Assembly (NCBI RefSeq): GCF_029224025.1
Contig: NZ_CP119392.1
Span: 3,557,001 to 3,621,000, forward strand
DNA from: Rhodanobacter sp. AS-Z3
GTDB taxonomy: Bacteria > Pseudomonadota > Gammaproteobacteria > Xanthomonadales > Rhodanobacteraceae
DNA length: 64,000 nt
Reading direction: 5' to 3'
Positions 16,371 to 24,917 of this stretch are shown here, one piece after another (within the stretch, counting starts at the first letter, position 1; each line of letters begins with the position of its first letter). A program made the translations under genes and the position numbers. The notes beneath the pieces were generated by a model. It was given only the letters and a program-made list of their open reading frames with translations, did no database searches and had not been told where the DNA came from.

Positions 16371-16898
16371 TCAATACCGCGGCACGCCCGCCTTGTGGCA
16401 CTGCGCCACCCACTTTCGGGCCGACGCAGCGCCGGCCTGATCGCGGGCCTGCAGGCGCATTTCCACGATGGTTTGCCAGTTACGCGCACACAGCGGGCCT
16501 AGCTTCGGCCCGAGTGACCACGAGCGCTGGGCAAGACGCTCGGCCACGGTGAAATCCTTCAGACGCACGGCCAGCTCGGCACGTTCCTGCAGCAGTTCGG
16601 GTGAATCCGGACTGAGCTTCAGGGCTTGGTCAAACTTGCCGGCGGCGTCGCTGTACTTGCCCAGCTGTTCGTCACGCTTCGCGGCATCCTGCAATGCGTC
16701 GACGCCGGGATCACGCAACGGATTCACCGCGATGATCGATTTGTCGCGCTCGCCTGCAGCGCGGATCGCCGCCACCTGATCGTAAGTCGGCAGCGGGGTG
16801 GGCGGCGGCGGTGGCGGCGCCGTGGCAAACATGCCACAGCCGCCCAGCAGACCGGCAAGAATCAGGGGCAGCAGCAGTTCTTTGGCGCGAAACAACAT
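16371..16898 (-). CDS. Lipoprotein with TPR-like repeats
   Basis: A 175-residue predicted lipoprotein: signal LLLPLILAGLLGGCGM with a lipobox Cys at residue 21, a polyproline linker (PPPPPPTPLP), then a helical TPR-like region (AAGKFDQALKLSPDSPELLQ). It starts 2 bp after the stop of mrcB on the same strand and is therefore translated from the same message. A role as an outer-membrane partner of PBP1b, analogous to LpoB, is possible from position, but there is no clear LpoB sequence. Confidence 0.82.
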   Translation of the reverse strand: MLFRAKELLLPLILAGLLGGCGMFATAPPPPPPTPLPTYDQVAAIRAAGERDKSIIAVNPLRDPGVDALQDAAKRDEQLGKYSDAAGKFDQALKLSPDSPELLQERAELAVRLKDFTVAERLAQRSWSLGPKLGPLCARNWQTIVEMRLQARDQAGAASARKWVAQCHKAGVPRY

Positions 16899-16900
16899 GA

Positions 16901-19264
16901 TCAGTTTCCAGTCGGCACGGACGGCACGGAAGGCATGACAGGGACAGCAGCAGGCGTCGTCGCCGGTGCAGCACCGGCGGGTGGAGTGTCACCGGTACCG
17001 AACAGGTTTTGCCAGAAGCAGCCTTCGGTATCCGATGACACAGTGCCTTCGATCACCGGCACCTGTTGTGCATTGGGACATTGCGGCTCGGTGCGCTTGC
17101 CGGTGGTGGGATTGAGCCAGGCCATTTCCAGACCCTCGCCCGGCCCACCCGACAACGGCCGCGTGGGCAACTTGGCAAACAGGTCGCGCCACGCACGCAA
17201 ACCGCCGGTGGCACCGAACAGCGTGGTCGGCTTGTTGTCGTCGCGACCCATCCAGAACACCGCCAGATGCTCGCCGGTAAAGCCGGCGAACCAGCTGTCG
17301 CGCATATCGTTGCTGGTACCGGTCTTGCCGGCCGCGTGCAGCGAAGCGAGTGCGGAATTGCCCAGTGCACTGGCAGTGCCGTATTCGGCCACCTGCTGCA
17401 TCGCCCACGTGGTCAGGCGCACCGCTTCCTGATATTCACCGGCGCCGCCCTGCACCTGGTAGCGCTTGATCGTGCGACCGTTGCCATCCACCACACCGCG
17501 CACCGCCACCAGCGGTAACGCGTGGCCATCCGCAGCAAGGTACTGGTACATCTGGGCCACTTGCAGTGGCGCCAGATCAAGCGCGCCGATCAACAATGAC
17601 GGACTGGGATTGATCTCGCCAACATCGAACGACTGCAGGAACGCCTGGATGCGTGGCAGGCCGACTTGCATACCCAGATGAATCGTCGCCAGGTTCCAGG
17701 AATGCGCCAGCGCATCGACCATGATCAGCGGATCGTGGCTGCGATGGTCGTCGTTTTGCGGTGTCCACAGGCTGCCATCGGGCTGACGCATGCTGACCGG
17801 GCTGTCGTCCATCAGGCTCGCCAGGTTCCAGCGTTCGGGCTGGGTCAGTGCCACCAGATAGACGAACGGCTTGATCGTCGAGCCGATCGGCCGACGTGCA
17901 TCCAGGGCGCGGTTGAAACCGGGATCACCGGGAATCTTGCTGCCGACCACGGCCAGCACGCTGCCAGTGTGTGCATTGGTGACTACGGCCGCTGATTGCA
18001 CGCCGTCACCGCGTTTGCCCAGCCCCTTGAGCGCCGTGGTGATCGCCTGCTCGGTATAGATCTGTGCAGCCGGATCAAGCGTGGTGAAGATCGACAGGTT
18101 GCCTTCACGCAAGGCATCTTCGTCGAAGTCCGCGGTGATCTGCTTGCGCACCAGGTCCATGAAAGCGGGGAAACGGTTGTGCGGCAACTGACCGTTGCTG
18201 ACGATGTCCAGCGGCGCCGCCTGCGCCAGCTTGAGTTGCGCCGCGTTGATCAGATTGGTCTCGAAGAATTCCTTCAGCACCAGGTTGCGGCGAACCATGG
18301 CGCGCTCCGGTGCGCGGCGCGGGTCGTAATAACTCGGCCCCTTGACCATGCCTACCAGCAAGGCGATTTCCTGCGGCCGCAGATCTTCCAGGCGCCGACC
18401 GAAGTAGAACTCCGACGCGGCGGCAAATCCATGCACGGCCTGACTGCCCTGCTGGCCGAGGAAGACGTCGTTGACGTAGGCCTCAAGAATCCGGCCCTTG
18501 CTGTAATGCGCTTCCAGCAGCAGCGACATCAGTGCTTCGTTGATCTTGCGCGTGAAGTTCTGGTCGCGGCTGAGAAACAGATTGCGCACCAGTTGCTGAG
18601 TCAGCGTGGAGCCGCCCTGCACGGTATGTCCGGCACGCAGGTTGGCAAACGCGGCACGCGCGATTGCGCTGAAGTCGATGCCGATGTGGTGGTTGAAGTC
18701 GCGATCCTCGACCGCCTGCAAGCCACTGACCAGCAGCGGCGGCACGTCGGCCAGGTGTACGAAGCGGCGCTCTTCCTGGCTGGCGCCGTATAGCGTGGCA
18801 ATACGCGCCGGGTCCAGATGGGTCAGTTCGATGGCTTTGCCAGTGTGTGCATCGCGCACCGCCTTGACCAGACCGCTGCCCAGTGTGAGGTTGATGCGCT
18901 TGGGCAACTCGCCACCGTCCGGGCCGGCATAGCCACGCGAGGAAATCGCGTAATTCAGACCGCTTTTCTTCCAACTGCCAGCCACCTCGCCTTTGCCGTC
19001 ATTGCTGTAGCCGGCGAAGGTAAGTTCCAGTTCCAGCGCCGCCGAGGTCATTGGCGTTCCCTCCGCCAGCGGCAGTGGCCGCGCGTAGACACGGGTGGGC
19101 ACGGCGAACACCAAATCGTTGAATCGATCCTGCACGCGCTTGTTCAGCACGAGTGTGTACGGCAGCACGAAGCCGACCAGCAGGCCCATGCCGATCCAGA
19201 ACGGAATGCGGAACCACGGCCAACTGCGGCTGGCGATCGAGCGAAGACGGGTGAGGAAGCTCAA
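16901..19264 (-). CDS. mrcB: Penicillin-binding protein 1B (bifunctional peptidoglycan synthase)
   Basis: A 787-residue class A PBP. After one N-terminal membrane segment (IPFWIGMGLLVGFVLPYTLV) comes a UB2H domain (RVYARPLPLAEGTPMTSAAL), which identifies PBP1b. The GT51 glycosyltransferase follows (VEDRDFNHHIGID with the catalytic Glu; GGSTLTQQLVRNLF), then the transpeptidase with PIGSTIKPFVY (SxxK), HSWNLA (SxN) and KTGTS. It polymerises lipid II and crosslinks stem peptides at the periplasmic face. The start codon is TTG; no better start lies before the membrane segment. A TPR lipoprotein gene follows directly. Confidence 0.96.
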   Translation of the reverse strand: MSFLTRLRSIASRSWPWFRIPFWIGMGLLVGFVLPYTLVLNKRVQDRFNDLVFAVPTRVYARPLPLAEGTPMTSAALELELTFAGYSNDGKGEVAGSWKKSGLNYAISSRGYAGPDGGELPKRINLTLGSGLVKAVRDAHTGKAIELTHLDPARIATLYGASQEERRFVHLADVPPLLVSGLQAVEDRDFNHHIGIDFSAIARAAFANLRAGHTVQGGSTLTQQLVRNLFLSRDQNFTRKINEALMSLLLEAHYSKGRILEAYVNDVFLGQQGSQAVHGFAAASEFYFGRRLEDLRPQEIALLVGMVKGPSYYDPRRAPERAMVRRNLVLKEFFETNLINAAQLKLAQAAPLDIVSNGQLPHNRFPAFMDLVRKQITADFDEDALREGNLSIFTTLDPAAQIYTEQAITTALKGLGKRGDGVQSAAVVTNAHTGSVLAVVGSKIPGDPGFNRALDARRPIGSTIKPFVYLVALTQPERWNLASLMDDSPVSMRQPDGSLWTPQNDDHRSHDPLIMVDALAHSWNLATIHLGMQVGLPRIQAFLQSFDVGEINPSPSLLIGALDLAPLQVAQMYQYLAADGHALPLVAVRGVVDGNGRTIKRYQVQGGAGEYQEAVRLTTWAMQQVAEYGTASALGNSALASLHAAGKTGTSNDMRDSWFAGFTGEHLAVFWMGRDDNKPTTLFGATGGLRAWRDLFAKLPTRPLSGGPGEGLEMAWLNPTTGKRTEPQCPNAQQVPVIEGTVSSDTEGCFWQNLFGTGDTPPAGAAPATTPAAVPVMPSVPSVPTGN

Positions 19265-19422
19265 CGTGGGGGATTCCGGCGATCAAGTGGTTCGATGATA
19301 GGGCCTGCTACCCGGCGGGCAAATGAACGCAGCAGCCCATTTCATGGCAAAACGCGGGCAATCCTTCCGGGCCGGACATCACCTCGGGACGAAAGCGTGG
19401 CCAGCCGTCGGACAGTGACCGC

Positions 19423-20262
19423 CTAGGCGAGCGGCAACCACATTGAAGAGTCGAGGCGAAACGGCCGTGGATGGATGCCCAGCAAGCGCTGCAGTTCACT
19501 GTTGTCGGCAATCAAGTCCTGGTCGAGTCGGCTCAACGGACCACGCAATCGCGGCAAGGCTCGTTGCGCCAGGCGCAACAGGCCGGCGGGCAACGGCAGC
19601 GGCACGGTGGCACAGGGCAGACTGCGGCGCACGCGCGCGAACATCTCCGCAGCGTGCAGACGCTCGCCGCCGCCGATCGACAGAATTCGCCCCGCCACCG
19701 CCGGACATTCCAGCGCGGCCAACGCCGCCTGCGCGATATCGTCGGCGTGCACGGGCTGGCGCAGGCCGCGACCAGCAGGCAGTGGAAATGCGCGCAGGCG
19801 CATCGCGCGGCGGGCAATCGGCGTGAGGCTTTTGTCCAGCCCTGCGCCATACACCAGGGTGGGTCGCAGCACCGTCCACGCGCTGCCGTGACGCTCGCAC
19901 GCATCGGCCAATGCCGTTTCGCCATCACGCAACTGACGCGACATATCGCGTTCGCCAGGCACCAGCGAATCGCGCTTGCTGTCGGCGCTCATCGAACTGG
20001 TCGCGACCACTCGCGGCGCATCGTGCAAGCTGCCTTGCGCCAGCCATTCGGCCAGCCCTGACAGCGGACCGAAACTGATGATCGCCGACAACGCCGGCAA
20101 GGCCGGCACACGAGCGGGCAACTCGCCCTGCAACCAGGTCACCCCATCGCATGCAACGCGTGGATGACGACTCAAGGCCAACACCGGTTCACCGCTGGCC
20201 ACCAGTCGCGGCAACAGGAACCGACCGATCTGACTGCTGGCACCGATCACCAGAATCGTCAT
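19423..20262 (-). CDS. NAD(P)-dependent epimerase/dehydratase-like (SDR extended) protein
   Basis: A 279-residue Rossmann-fold protein. ILVIGASSQIGRFLLPRLVA is the nucleotide-binding glycine motif, slightly different from GxxGxxG. TSSMSADSKRD replaces the usual catalytic YxxxK region, so classical dehydrogenase activity is doubtful. RPTLVYGAGLDKSLTPIARR and QPVHADDIAQAALAALE are typical of atypical or extended SDRs. The substrate is unknown. It begins 7 bp after the TPR membrane protein gene on the same strand. Confidence 0.85.
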   Translation of the reverse strand: MTILVIGASSQIGRFLLPRLVASGEPVLALSRHPRVACDGVTWLQGELPARVPALPALSAIISFGPLSGLAEWLAQGSLHDAPRVVATSSMSADSKRDSLVPGERDMSRQLRDGETALADACERHGSAWTVLRPTLVYGAGLDKSLTPIARRAMRLRAFPLPAGRGLRQPVHADDIAQAALAALECPAVAGRILSIGGGERLHAAEMFARVRRSLPCATVPLPLPAGLLRLAQRALPRLRGPLSRLDQDLIADNSELQRLLGIHPRPFRLDSSMWLPLA

Positions 20263-20269
20263 GCGCGAC

Positions 20270-21976
20270 TCAGCCGCCGCCCTGCAGACGAGCCGCCAGA
20301 TCCTGCACGCGCGGACTGGCCGGGGCCAGTTTGCGGGCACTTTGCAACGACTGGCTGGCACCAATGCGATCGCCGCGAGCCAGTTGCTGTTCGGCCTGAT
20401 CCAGCCAGGCGCTGGCCAGCCGATTGCCAAGCGCGCCTTGGGCGGCATCACCAGGCGCCAGTTCAGCGAGGTTAGCCAGCATGTCGCCAGCCTGTGCCAG
20501 TTTGCCGGCAGACAACGCCTGCTCGAATTGCTGGCGAACCTTGCCAGGCAAGGCCTGCAATCCGTGCATGGCCGCCGCGTTGTTCCCGTCGATCGCCAAC
20601 GCGCTGCGGTACAGGTCGTAGGCACTGTCACCGGGCGGCATCATGATGTTGCCGTTGTTCGTCGCCACTTGCGCACGCTGCACCAGCTGCGCCAAGGCTG
20701 CGCTCTGCTGCGGTGTCAGCGTCGCGTGCAACAACGACGGGTCGCCCGCTGCCGCCGCATCGGGCCTGGCTTGGTCCGGCGTGGCCGACGCAGCGTGCGG
20801 TGCACTGTCCAATCGCGCCCGAGCCGCGGCGAGATCCGCTGATTTCGGGGCCAGCCGGGCCGCCTCATCGAGTAATTTTTCGGCCTGCGGACGATCGCCG
20901 GCATCGAGCGCCGCGCTCGCCTGCACGGTCAGCGCCTGCGCCACATTGCCGAGGCCTGCGTTGGCTTGCGCATTACCCGGATCAAGCTTGAGCACCGCCT
21001 GGAAATGCGCCAGCGCGGTGTCATCACCGTCGCCGGCGATACGACCGGCACGCAGCGCGTCCTGCCCGGCCTTGAGCTCGGCAGCAAGCGCACTGTTGTC
21101 CTGCTTGCGCGTCTGCGCCTGCAGTGCGCGCAACGCGGGCAACGCGCCGTTGTTGGGTTGCAACGCAGCCAGCTGCTCGATGCGTGCGTCGGCGGTAGCG
21201 TTGTCCTTCGCATCCAGCGCGGTGCGCGCCTGCACCGCCAGCGCGTAACCGACCTGGTCGAGTCCGTGGGTAGCCACCGAATTGTCGGGATCAGCCTGCA
21301 GCACGCGTCGATACAGCGCACCGGCGCCATCAGCGCCTTCCAGCTTGCCGGCGGCAAAGGCCTGCTGCGCCTGCCCCACAAGATCCACGGTATGCACTTG
21401 CCGACCACTGGCGCGACTGATCGCCTGATCCAGCCGATCGATATCACTGCCGCCACCGAGCAGCTCGCGCGCCACCGTGGCCTGCTGCGCCGCCTGGCTC
21501 AGGTTGCCCGATTGCAGCGAGGCGTCAGCCTGGGACAGCATCGACTGACCGACCTGACGCAGACCATCGCGGGCACGATCATTGTCCGGCTCCAGAGCAG
21601 CCGCCGCCTGAAACAACTCGCGGGCACTGTTGCCGTCCTGGCCGTCCAGACGGCCATCCTGCAAGGCCTGCTGCGCCTGGCTGAGCAAGGCATTGAAGTC
21701 GGTACGCGGCACCATGCCGCGCAGCCGACTCTGGTTGATCCACACCGCAGCCAGCAGCGCAATGACGATCAGCAGCAGGGTTGGTACCAGCCAGTTACGG
21801 CGCGGCTTTGCAGGCGACCGAGCGGCGCGACCCTGCGGACGGCGCGCGTCCACGGCAACTCGTGGCAGGCCATCCGACGTCGACGCATGCGGCGTATCCA
21901 GGCGATCAAGATTGCCGAGCGTGGGCTCGGTACGGGTCGGTGGATGTGCGTCGTGCTGGTCGCGGCGTCCGCTCAT
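20270..21976 (-). CDS. TPR-rich single-pass membrane protein, unknown function
   Basis: A 568-residue protein with a charged, Pro-rich N-terminal cytoplasmic segment of ~60 residues and one membrane helix (WLVPTLLLIVIALLAAVWI). A long periplasmic array of alanine-rich helical repeats follows (for example LFQAAAALEPDNDRARDGLR, LYRRVLQADPDNSVATHGL, HFQAVLKLDPGNAQANAGLG), spaced like TPRs. Such scaffolds mediate protein contacts; no catalytic motif is visible. It is 7 bp upstream of the epimerase-like gene, so the two are co-transcribed. The orientation (long repeats outside) is inferred from the positive N-terminus. Confidence 0.8.
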   Translation of the reverse strand: MSGRRDQHDAHPPTRTEPTLGNLDRLDTPHASTSDGLPRVAVDARRPQGRAARSPAKPRRNWLVPTLLLIVIALLAAVWINQSRLRGMVPRTDFNALLSQAQQALQDGRLDGQDGNSARELFQAAAALEPDNDRARDGLRQVGQSMLSQADASLQSGNLSQAAQQATVARELLGGGSDIDRLDQAISRASGRQVHTVDLVGQAQQAFAAGKLEGADGAGALYRRVLQADPDNSVATHGLDQVGYALAVQARTALDAKDNATADARIEQLAALQPNNGALPALRALQAQTRKQDNSALAAELKAGQDALRAGRIAGDGDDTALAHFQAVLKLDPGNAQANAGLGNVAQALTVQASAALDAGDRPQAEKLLDEAARLAPKSADLAAARARLDSAPHAASATPDQARPDAAAAGDPSLLHATLTPQQSAALAQLVQRAQVATNNGNIMMPPGDSAYDLYRSALAIDGNNAAAMHGLQALPGKVRQQFEQALSAGKLAQAGDMLANLAELAPGDAAQGALGNRLASAWLDQAEQQLARGDRIGASQSLQSARKLAPASPRVQDLAARLQGGG

Positions 21977-22062
21977 GGTTCGGGGCTATGAAGGTTGACG
22001 GCTCAGCTTAACATCGGGTCGCCACCCGCCGACCTGCGGCACCGCGGGCATTGCGCGGTCAT

Positions 22063-24201
22063 TCAGCCGACTCCAACCCGGCGTACGTCGATGACGTTAG
22101 GCAGCGCCAGCAGCTTGCCGAGCAGCGTCGACAACTGCTCGAAGTCGCGCACCCGCAGCGTGAAGCGCATCTCCACTTCGCCGGTGCGCACGAACAGCCG
22201 GCTGGACGAGGCGATGATGTGCGTGGCGGCATTGCTGATGACGCTGGTGACGTCCTTCTGCAAACCCTTGCGGTCGTAGCCGCGCAGCTCGATGTCGACT
22301 TCGTAGGCTTGCGCAGCGGCGCTGCCCCAGTTCACCTCGATCACCCGGTCCGGATCGCGCCGGGCCAGCCGAGCCAGACTGCCGCAGTCGGCGCGATGCA
22401 CCGACACACCGCGACCCTTGGTGATGAAACCGCGCACCCGGTCGCCCGGCAGCGGCTGGCAGCAACGCGCCAGGGTGGTCAGCAGATTGCCGATGCCTTC
22501 GATACTGAGCGCGCTGTGGTCCAGCGTGCTGTGGCGCGAAGCCACCGGCAAACTGGATTGGGTCACCGCAGGTTCCGCCGGTTGCGCCGCTTCCTGCACC
22601 ACACGGGCAATCTGGCCGGGCGTAATTTCGCCCAGCGCCAGCGCGATCAGCAGCTCTTCCTGGTTCTTCAGGTGGAAATGTGTGGGCAGCTTGCCGACTT
22701 CAGCCGTGGTCAGCGCCAGCCGCCGCAGTTCGCGCTCGAACATGCTGCGACCGACAGCAAGGTTGGTGTCGTGGGCGATCTTGCGAAACCATCCGCGCAA
22801 CTTGTCCTTCGCCCGCGCGGTGTTGAGATAGCCGTGGTGCGGCGACAGCCAGTCGCGACTGGGATCGGCCACCTTGCCGGTGAGGATCTCCACTCGGTCG
22901 CCACTCTGCGGCTGGAAGGTCAGCGGCACGATGCGCCCGTTGACCTTGGCGCCACGGCAGCGATGACCGACCTCGGTGTGCACCAGATAGGCGAAATCCA
23001 GCACGGTGGCGCCGTGCGCCAGATCAAACACCTCACCTTTCGGGGTCAGCAGGTAGACGCGATCTTCCAGCAGTTCGGTGTGCAGATCCGCCGCCAGTGT
23101 GCTGTCGCCGTCGCCACGCGGCTCGAGCAACTTGCGCATCCAGGCGATCTTCGCCTCGAACTCCGCATCACCGCTGCCGCCTTCCTTGTAGCGCCAGTGC
23201 GCGGCCACACCCAGTTCGTTGGCGCGATGCATCTCGTGGGTGCGGATCTGCACTTCCAGCGTCTTGCCTTCCGGCCCGATCACCGCGGTGTGCAGCGATT
23301 GGTAGCCGTTCGCCTTCGGCCGCGCGATGTAATCGTCGAACTCGTTCGGCAGATGCGGCCAGCGCCCGTGCACCACACCCAGCGCGGCATAGCAGTCCGA
23401 AATGTTGTCGACCAGGATGCGCACGGCGCGGATGTCATACAGGTCGGAGAAGTCCAGCGACTTGCGCTGCATCTTCTTCCAGATCGAATAGATGTGTTTT
23501 GGCCGTCCCGCCAGATCAGCGGAAATATCGGACGCCGCCAGCGCGCGCTGCAGTTCGTCCAGCGACTCGCGAATGAACGCTTCGCGATCGGTGCGCCGCT
23601 CATCGAGCAGTTTGGCGATGCGGCGATACGTGTCCGGCTGCAGGTAGCGGAAGGCGAGATCCTCCAGCTCCCATTTCAACTGCCAGATGCCGAGTCGGTT
23701 GGCCAGCGGCGAGTGGATATCGCGGGTCAGCCGCGCCAGTGCCTGGCGTTCGTCATCAGCGAGATGCGTCGCCGCACGCATGCGCGCCAGCTGACGTGCC
23801 AGCAACACGAACACCACGCGCAAGTCGCGGACAATCGCCAGCAGCAGTCGACGCAGGCCTTCTGCCGCACCTTCCGGCGGTCGCTGCGCGTGCAAGGCCC
23901 ACACCTGCTCGGCGGCCTGCTGCCCATCAACCAGCCGCTGCAACTCGGTGGGCAACTTCCCGCGGCGTTCCTGCCACAGCGCCGCGTCGACCTGCGCCAG
24001 CTCGAACCACAACGCCGACGCCTGGGTCTGTGCATCGCAGCCGAGCATGCCCAGCAGATCCAGCACATCCGCGCACTCGGCCTGCCTCAGTGGGCGCGAG
24101 GCGCAGGCATCCAGCGCATCCACCAGCACGGGCGGCAATGCACCGGCACGCTCGCGCCAGGACTGCAGACTGCCGGTGGTGCTGGAAACGGTTTGAACCA
24201 T
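22063..24201 (-). CDS. relA: GTP pyrophosphokinase RelA ((p)ppGpp synthetase I)
   Basis: A 712-residue long RSH protein. The ATG at 24201 follows GGAAG by 8 bp and is preferred to the GTG at 24216. The N-terminal region corresponds to a HD hydrolase domain but lacks the HDxxED catalytic pair, as in RelA. The synthetase domain shows RPKHIYSIWKKMQRK, FDDYIARPKANGYQSLHT (with the acidic EFDD typical of RelA) and ELGVAAHWRYKEG. TGS (VYLLTPKGEVFDLAHGATVLDFAY), zinc-finger-like (LARCCQPLPGDRV) and ACT domains complete it. It makes (p)ppGpp on stalled ribosomes. Confidence 0.96.
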   Translation of the reverse strand: MVQTVSSTTGSLQSWRERAGALPPVLVDALDACASRPLRQAECADVLDLLGMLGCDAQTQASALWFELAQVDAALWQERRGKLPTELQRLVDGQQAAEQVWALHAQRPPEGAAEGLRRLLLAIVRDLRVVFVLLARQLARMRAATHLADDERQALARLTRDIHSPLANRLGIWQLKWELEDLAFRYLQPDTYRRIAKLLDERRTDREAFIRESLDELQRALAASDISADLAGRPKHIYSIWKKMQRKSLDFSDLYDIRAVRILVDNISDCYAALGVVHGRWPHLPNEFDDYIARPKANGYQSLHTAVIGPEGKTLEVQIRTHEMHRANELGVAAHWRYKEGGSGDAEFEAKIAWMRKLLEPRGDGDSTLAADLHTELLEDRVYLLTPKGEVFDLAHGATVLDFAYLVHTEVGHRCRGAKVNGRIVPLTFQPQSGDRVEILTGKVADPSRDWLSPHHGYLNTARAKDKLRGWFRKIAHDTNLAVGRSMFERELRRLALTTAEVGKLPTHFHLKNQEELLIALALGEITPGQIARVVQEAAQPAEPAVTQSSLPVASRHSTLDHSALSIEGIGNLLTTLARCCQPLPGDRVRGFITKGRGVSVHRADCGSLARLARRDPDRVIEVNWGSAAAQAYEVDIELRGYDRKGLQKDVTSVISNAATHIIASSSRLFVRTGEVEMRFTLRVRDFEQLSTLLGKLLALPNVIDVRRVGVG

Positions 24202-24347
24202 GACACGATCTTCCACATGTTTTGGCGATGTTGCCGGGCCGGTAGGCGCAGCGGCAAACCGCCATGTTCAAGCAAGGCTTGGCGCAAGGCCAGCTTACCG
24301 CGCAGAATCAGCGTTCACCTGCGCCATTTCGCCCTACGGACCCCATC

Positions 24348-24890
24348 ATGAAATCACGCTCGCTGTTGCTCATACCGTCAATGTTCTTCGCGCTGTGGCT
24401 GGGCGGTGGCCCGCTGCATGCCCAGCAAGCCGTTTCGCTGAAGCAGCAGATGGGTGCTGCACAGTTCAACCAGGCCGGACTGGACAAGCTGAGCCCCGCC
24501 GAACTGGTCAGCCTGCAAAAGTGGCTGGCCACGCACGCTGTCGAAATGGCTGCAGCCGTGCCGGCCTCGGAGGTGTCCTCGGCGAACGTGGTTGCCGACA
24601 AGGGCGCCAGCCAAAGTATCGCGGCCACGCAGAAGAAGTCGGACAAGGCGCGCAGCAAGGCCAGCCGCATCGTTACCAGCCCGATTGCCGGCCGCTTTGA
24701 CGGTTGGGGGCCGGGCAGCGTCATCGTTCTTCAGAACGGCCAGAAATGGCGCATCAGCGATGACAGTTCCTTGCAGGTGACGCGCTCACTGGAAAGCCCG
24801 GTCGCCACCGTGAAGCCCGGCGTACTCGGCAGCTGGATGCTGAAGGTCGAGGGTTACAACACCAGTGCGCGAGTACGGCCGGCCAATTGA
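24348..24890 (+). CDS. Small exported protein of unknown function
   Basis: A 180-residue predicted secreted protein. The start at 24348 gives a clean signal peptide (SLLLIPSMFFALWLGGGPLHA, cleavage after HA-QQ). The mature part begins with a helical segment (LDKLSPAELVSLQKWLATHA), passes a basic low-complexity linker and ends in a beta-rich domain (PIAGRFDGWGPGSVIVLQNG, then QKWRISDDSSLQV) that looks like a small barrel. Similar proteins are common in Xanthomonadales without assigned function. It is divergent from relA and convergent with hrpA. Confidence 0.8.
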   Translation: MKSRSLLLIPSMFFALWLGGGPLHAQQAVSLKQQMGAAQFNQAGLDKLSPAELVSLQKWLATHAVEMAAAVPASEVSSANVVADKGASQSIAATQKKSDKARSKASRIVTSPIAGRFDGWGPGSVIVLQNGQKWRISDDSSLQVTRSLESPVATVKPGVLGSWMLKVEGYNTSARVRPAN

Positions 24891-24917
24891 GCGTGCGCGT
24901 TCGCTGACCGGTACCCT

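Noticed and set aside
22051..24351. Very long plus-strand open frame (766 codons) opposite relA
   Set aside because: It is an antisense shadow created by high GC; its residues are low-complexity Arg/Gln/His-rich and match no family, while relA on the other strand is complete with all domains.
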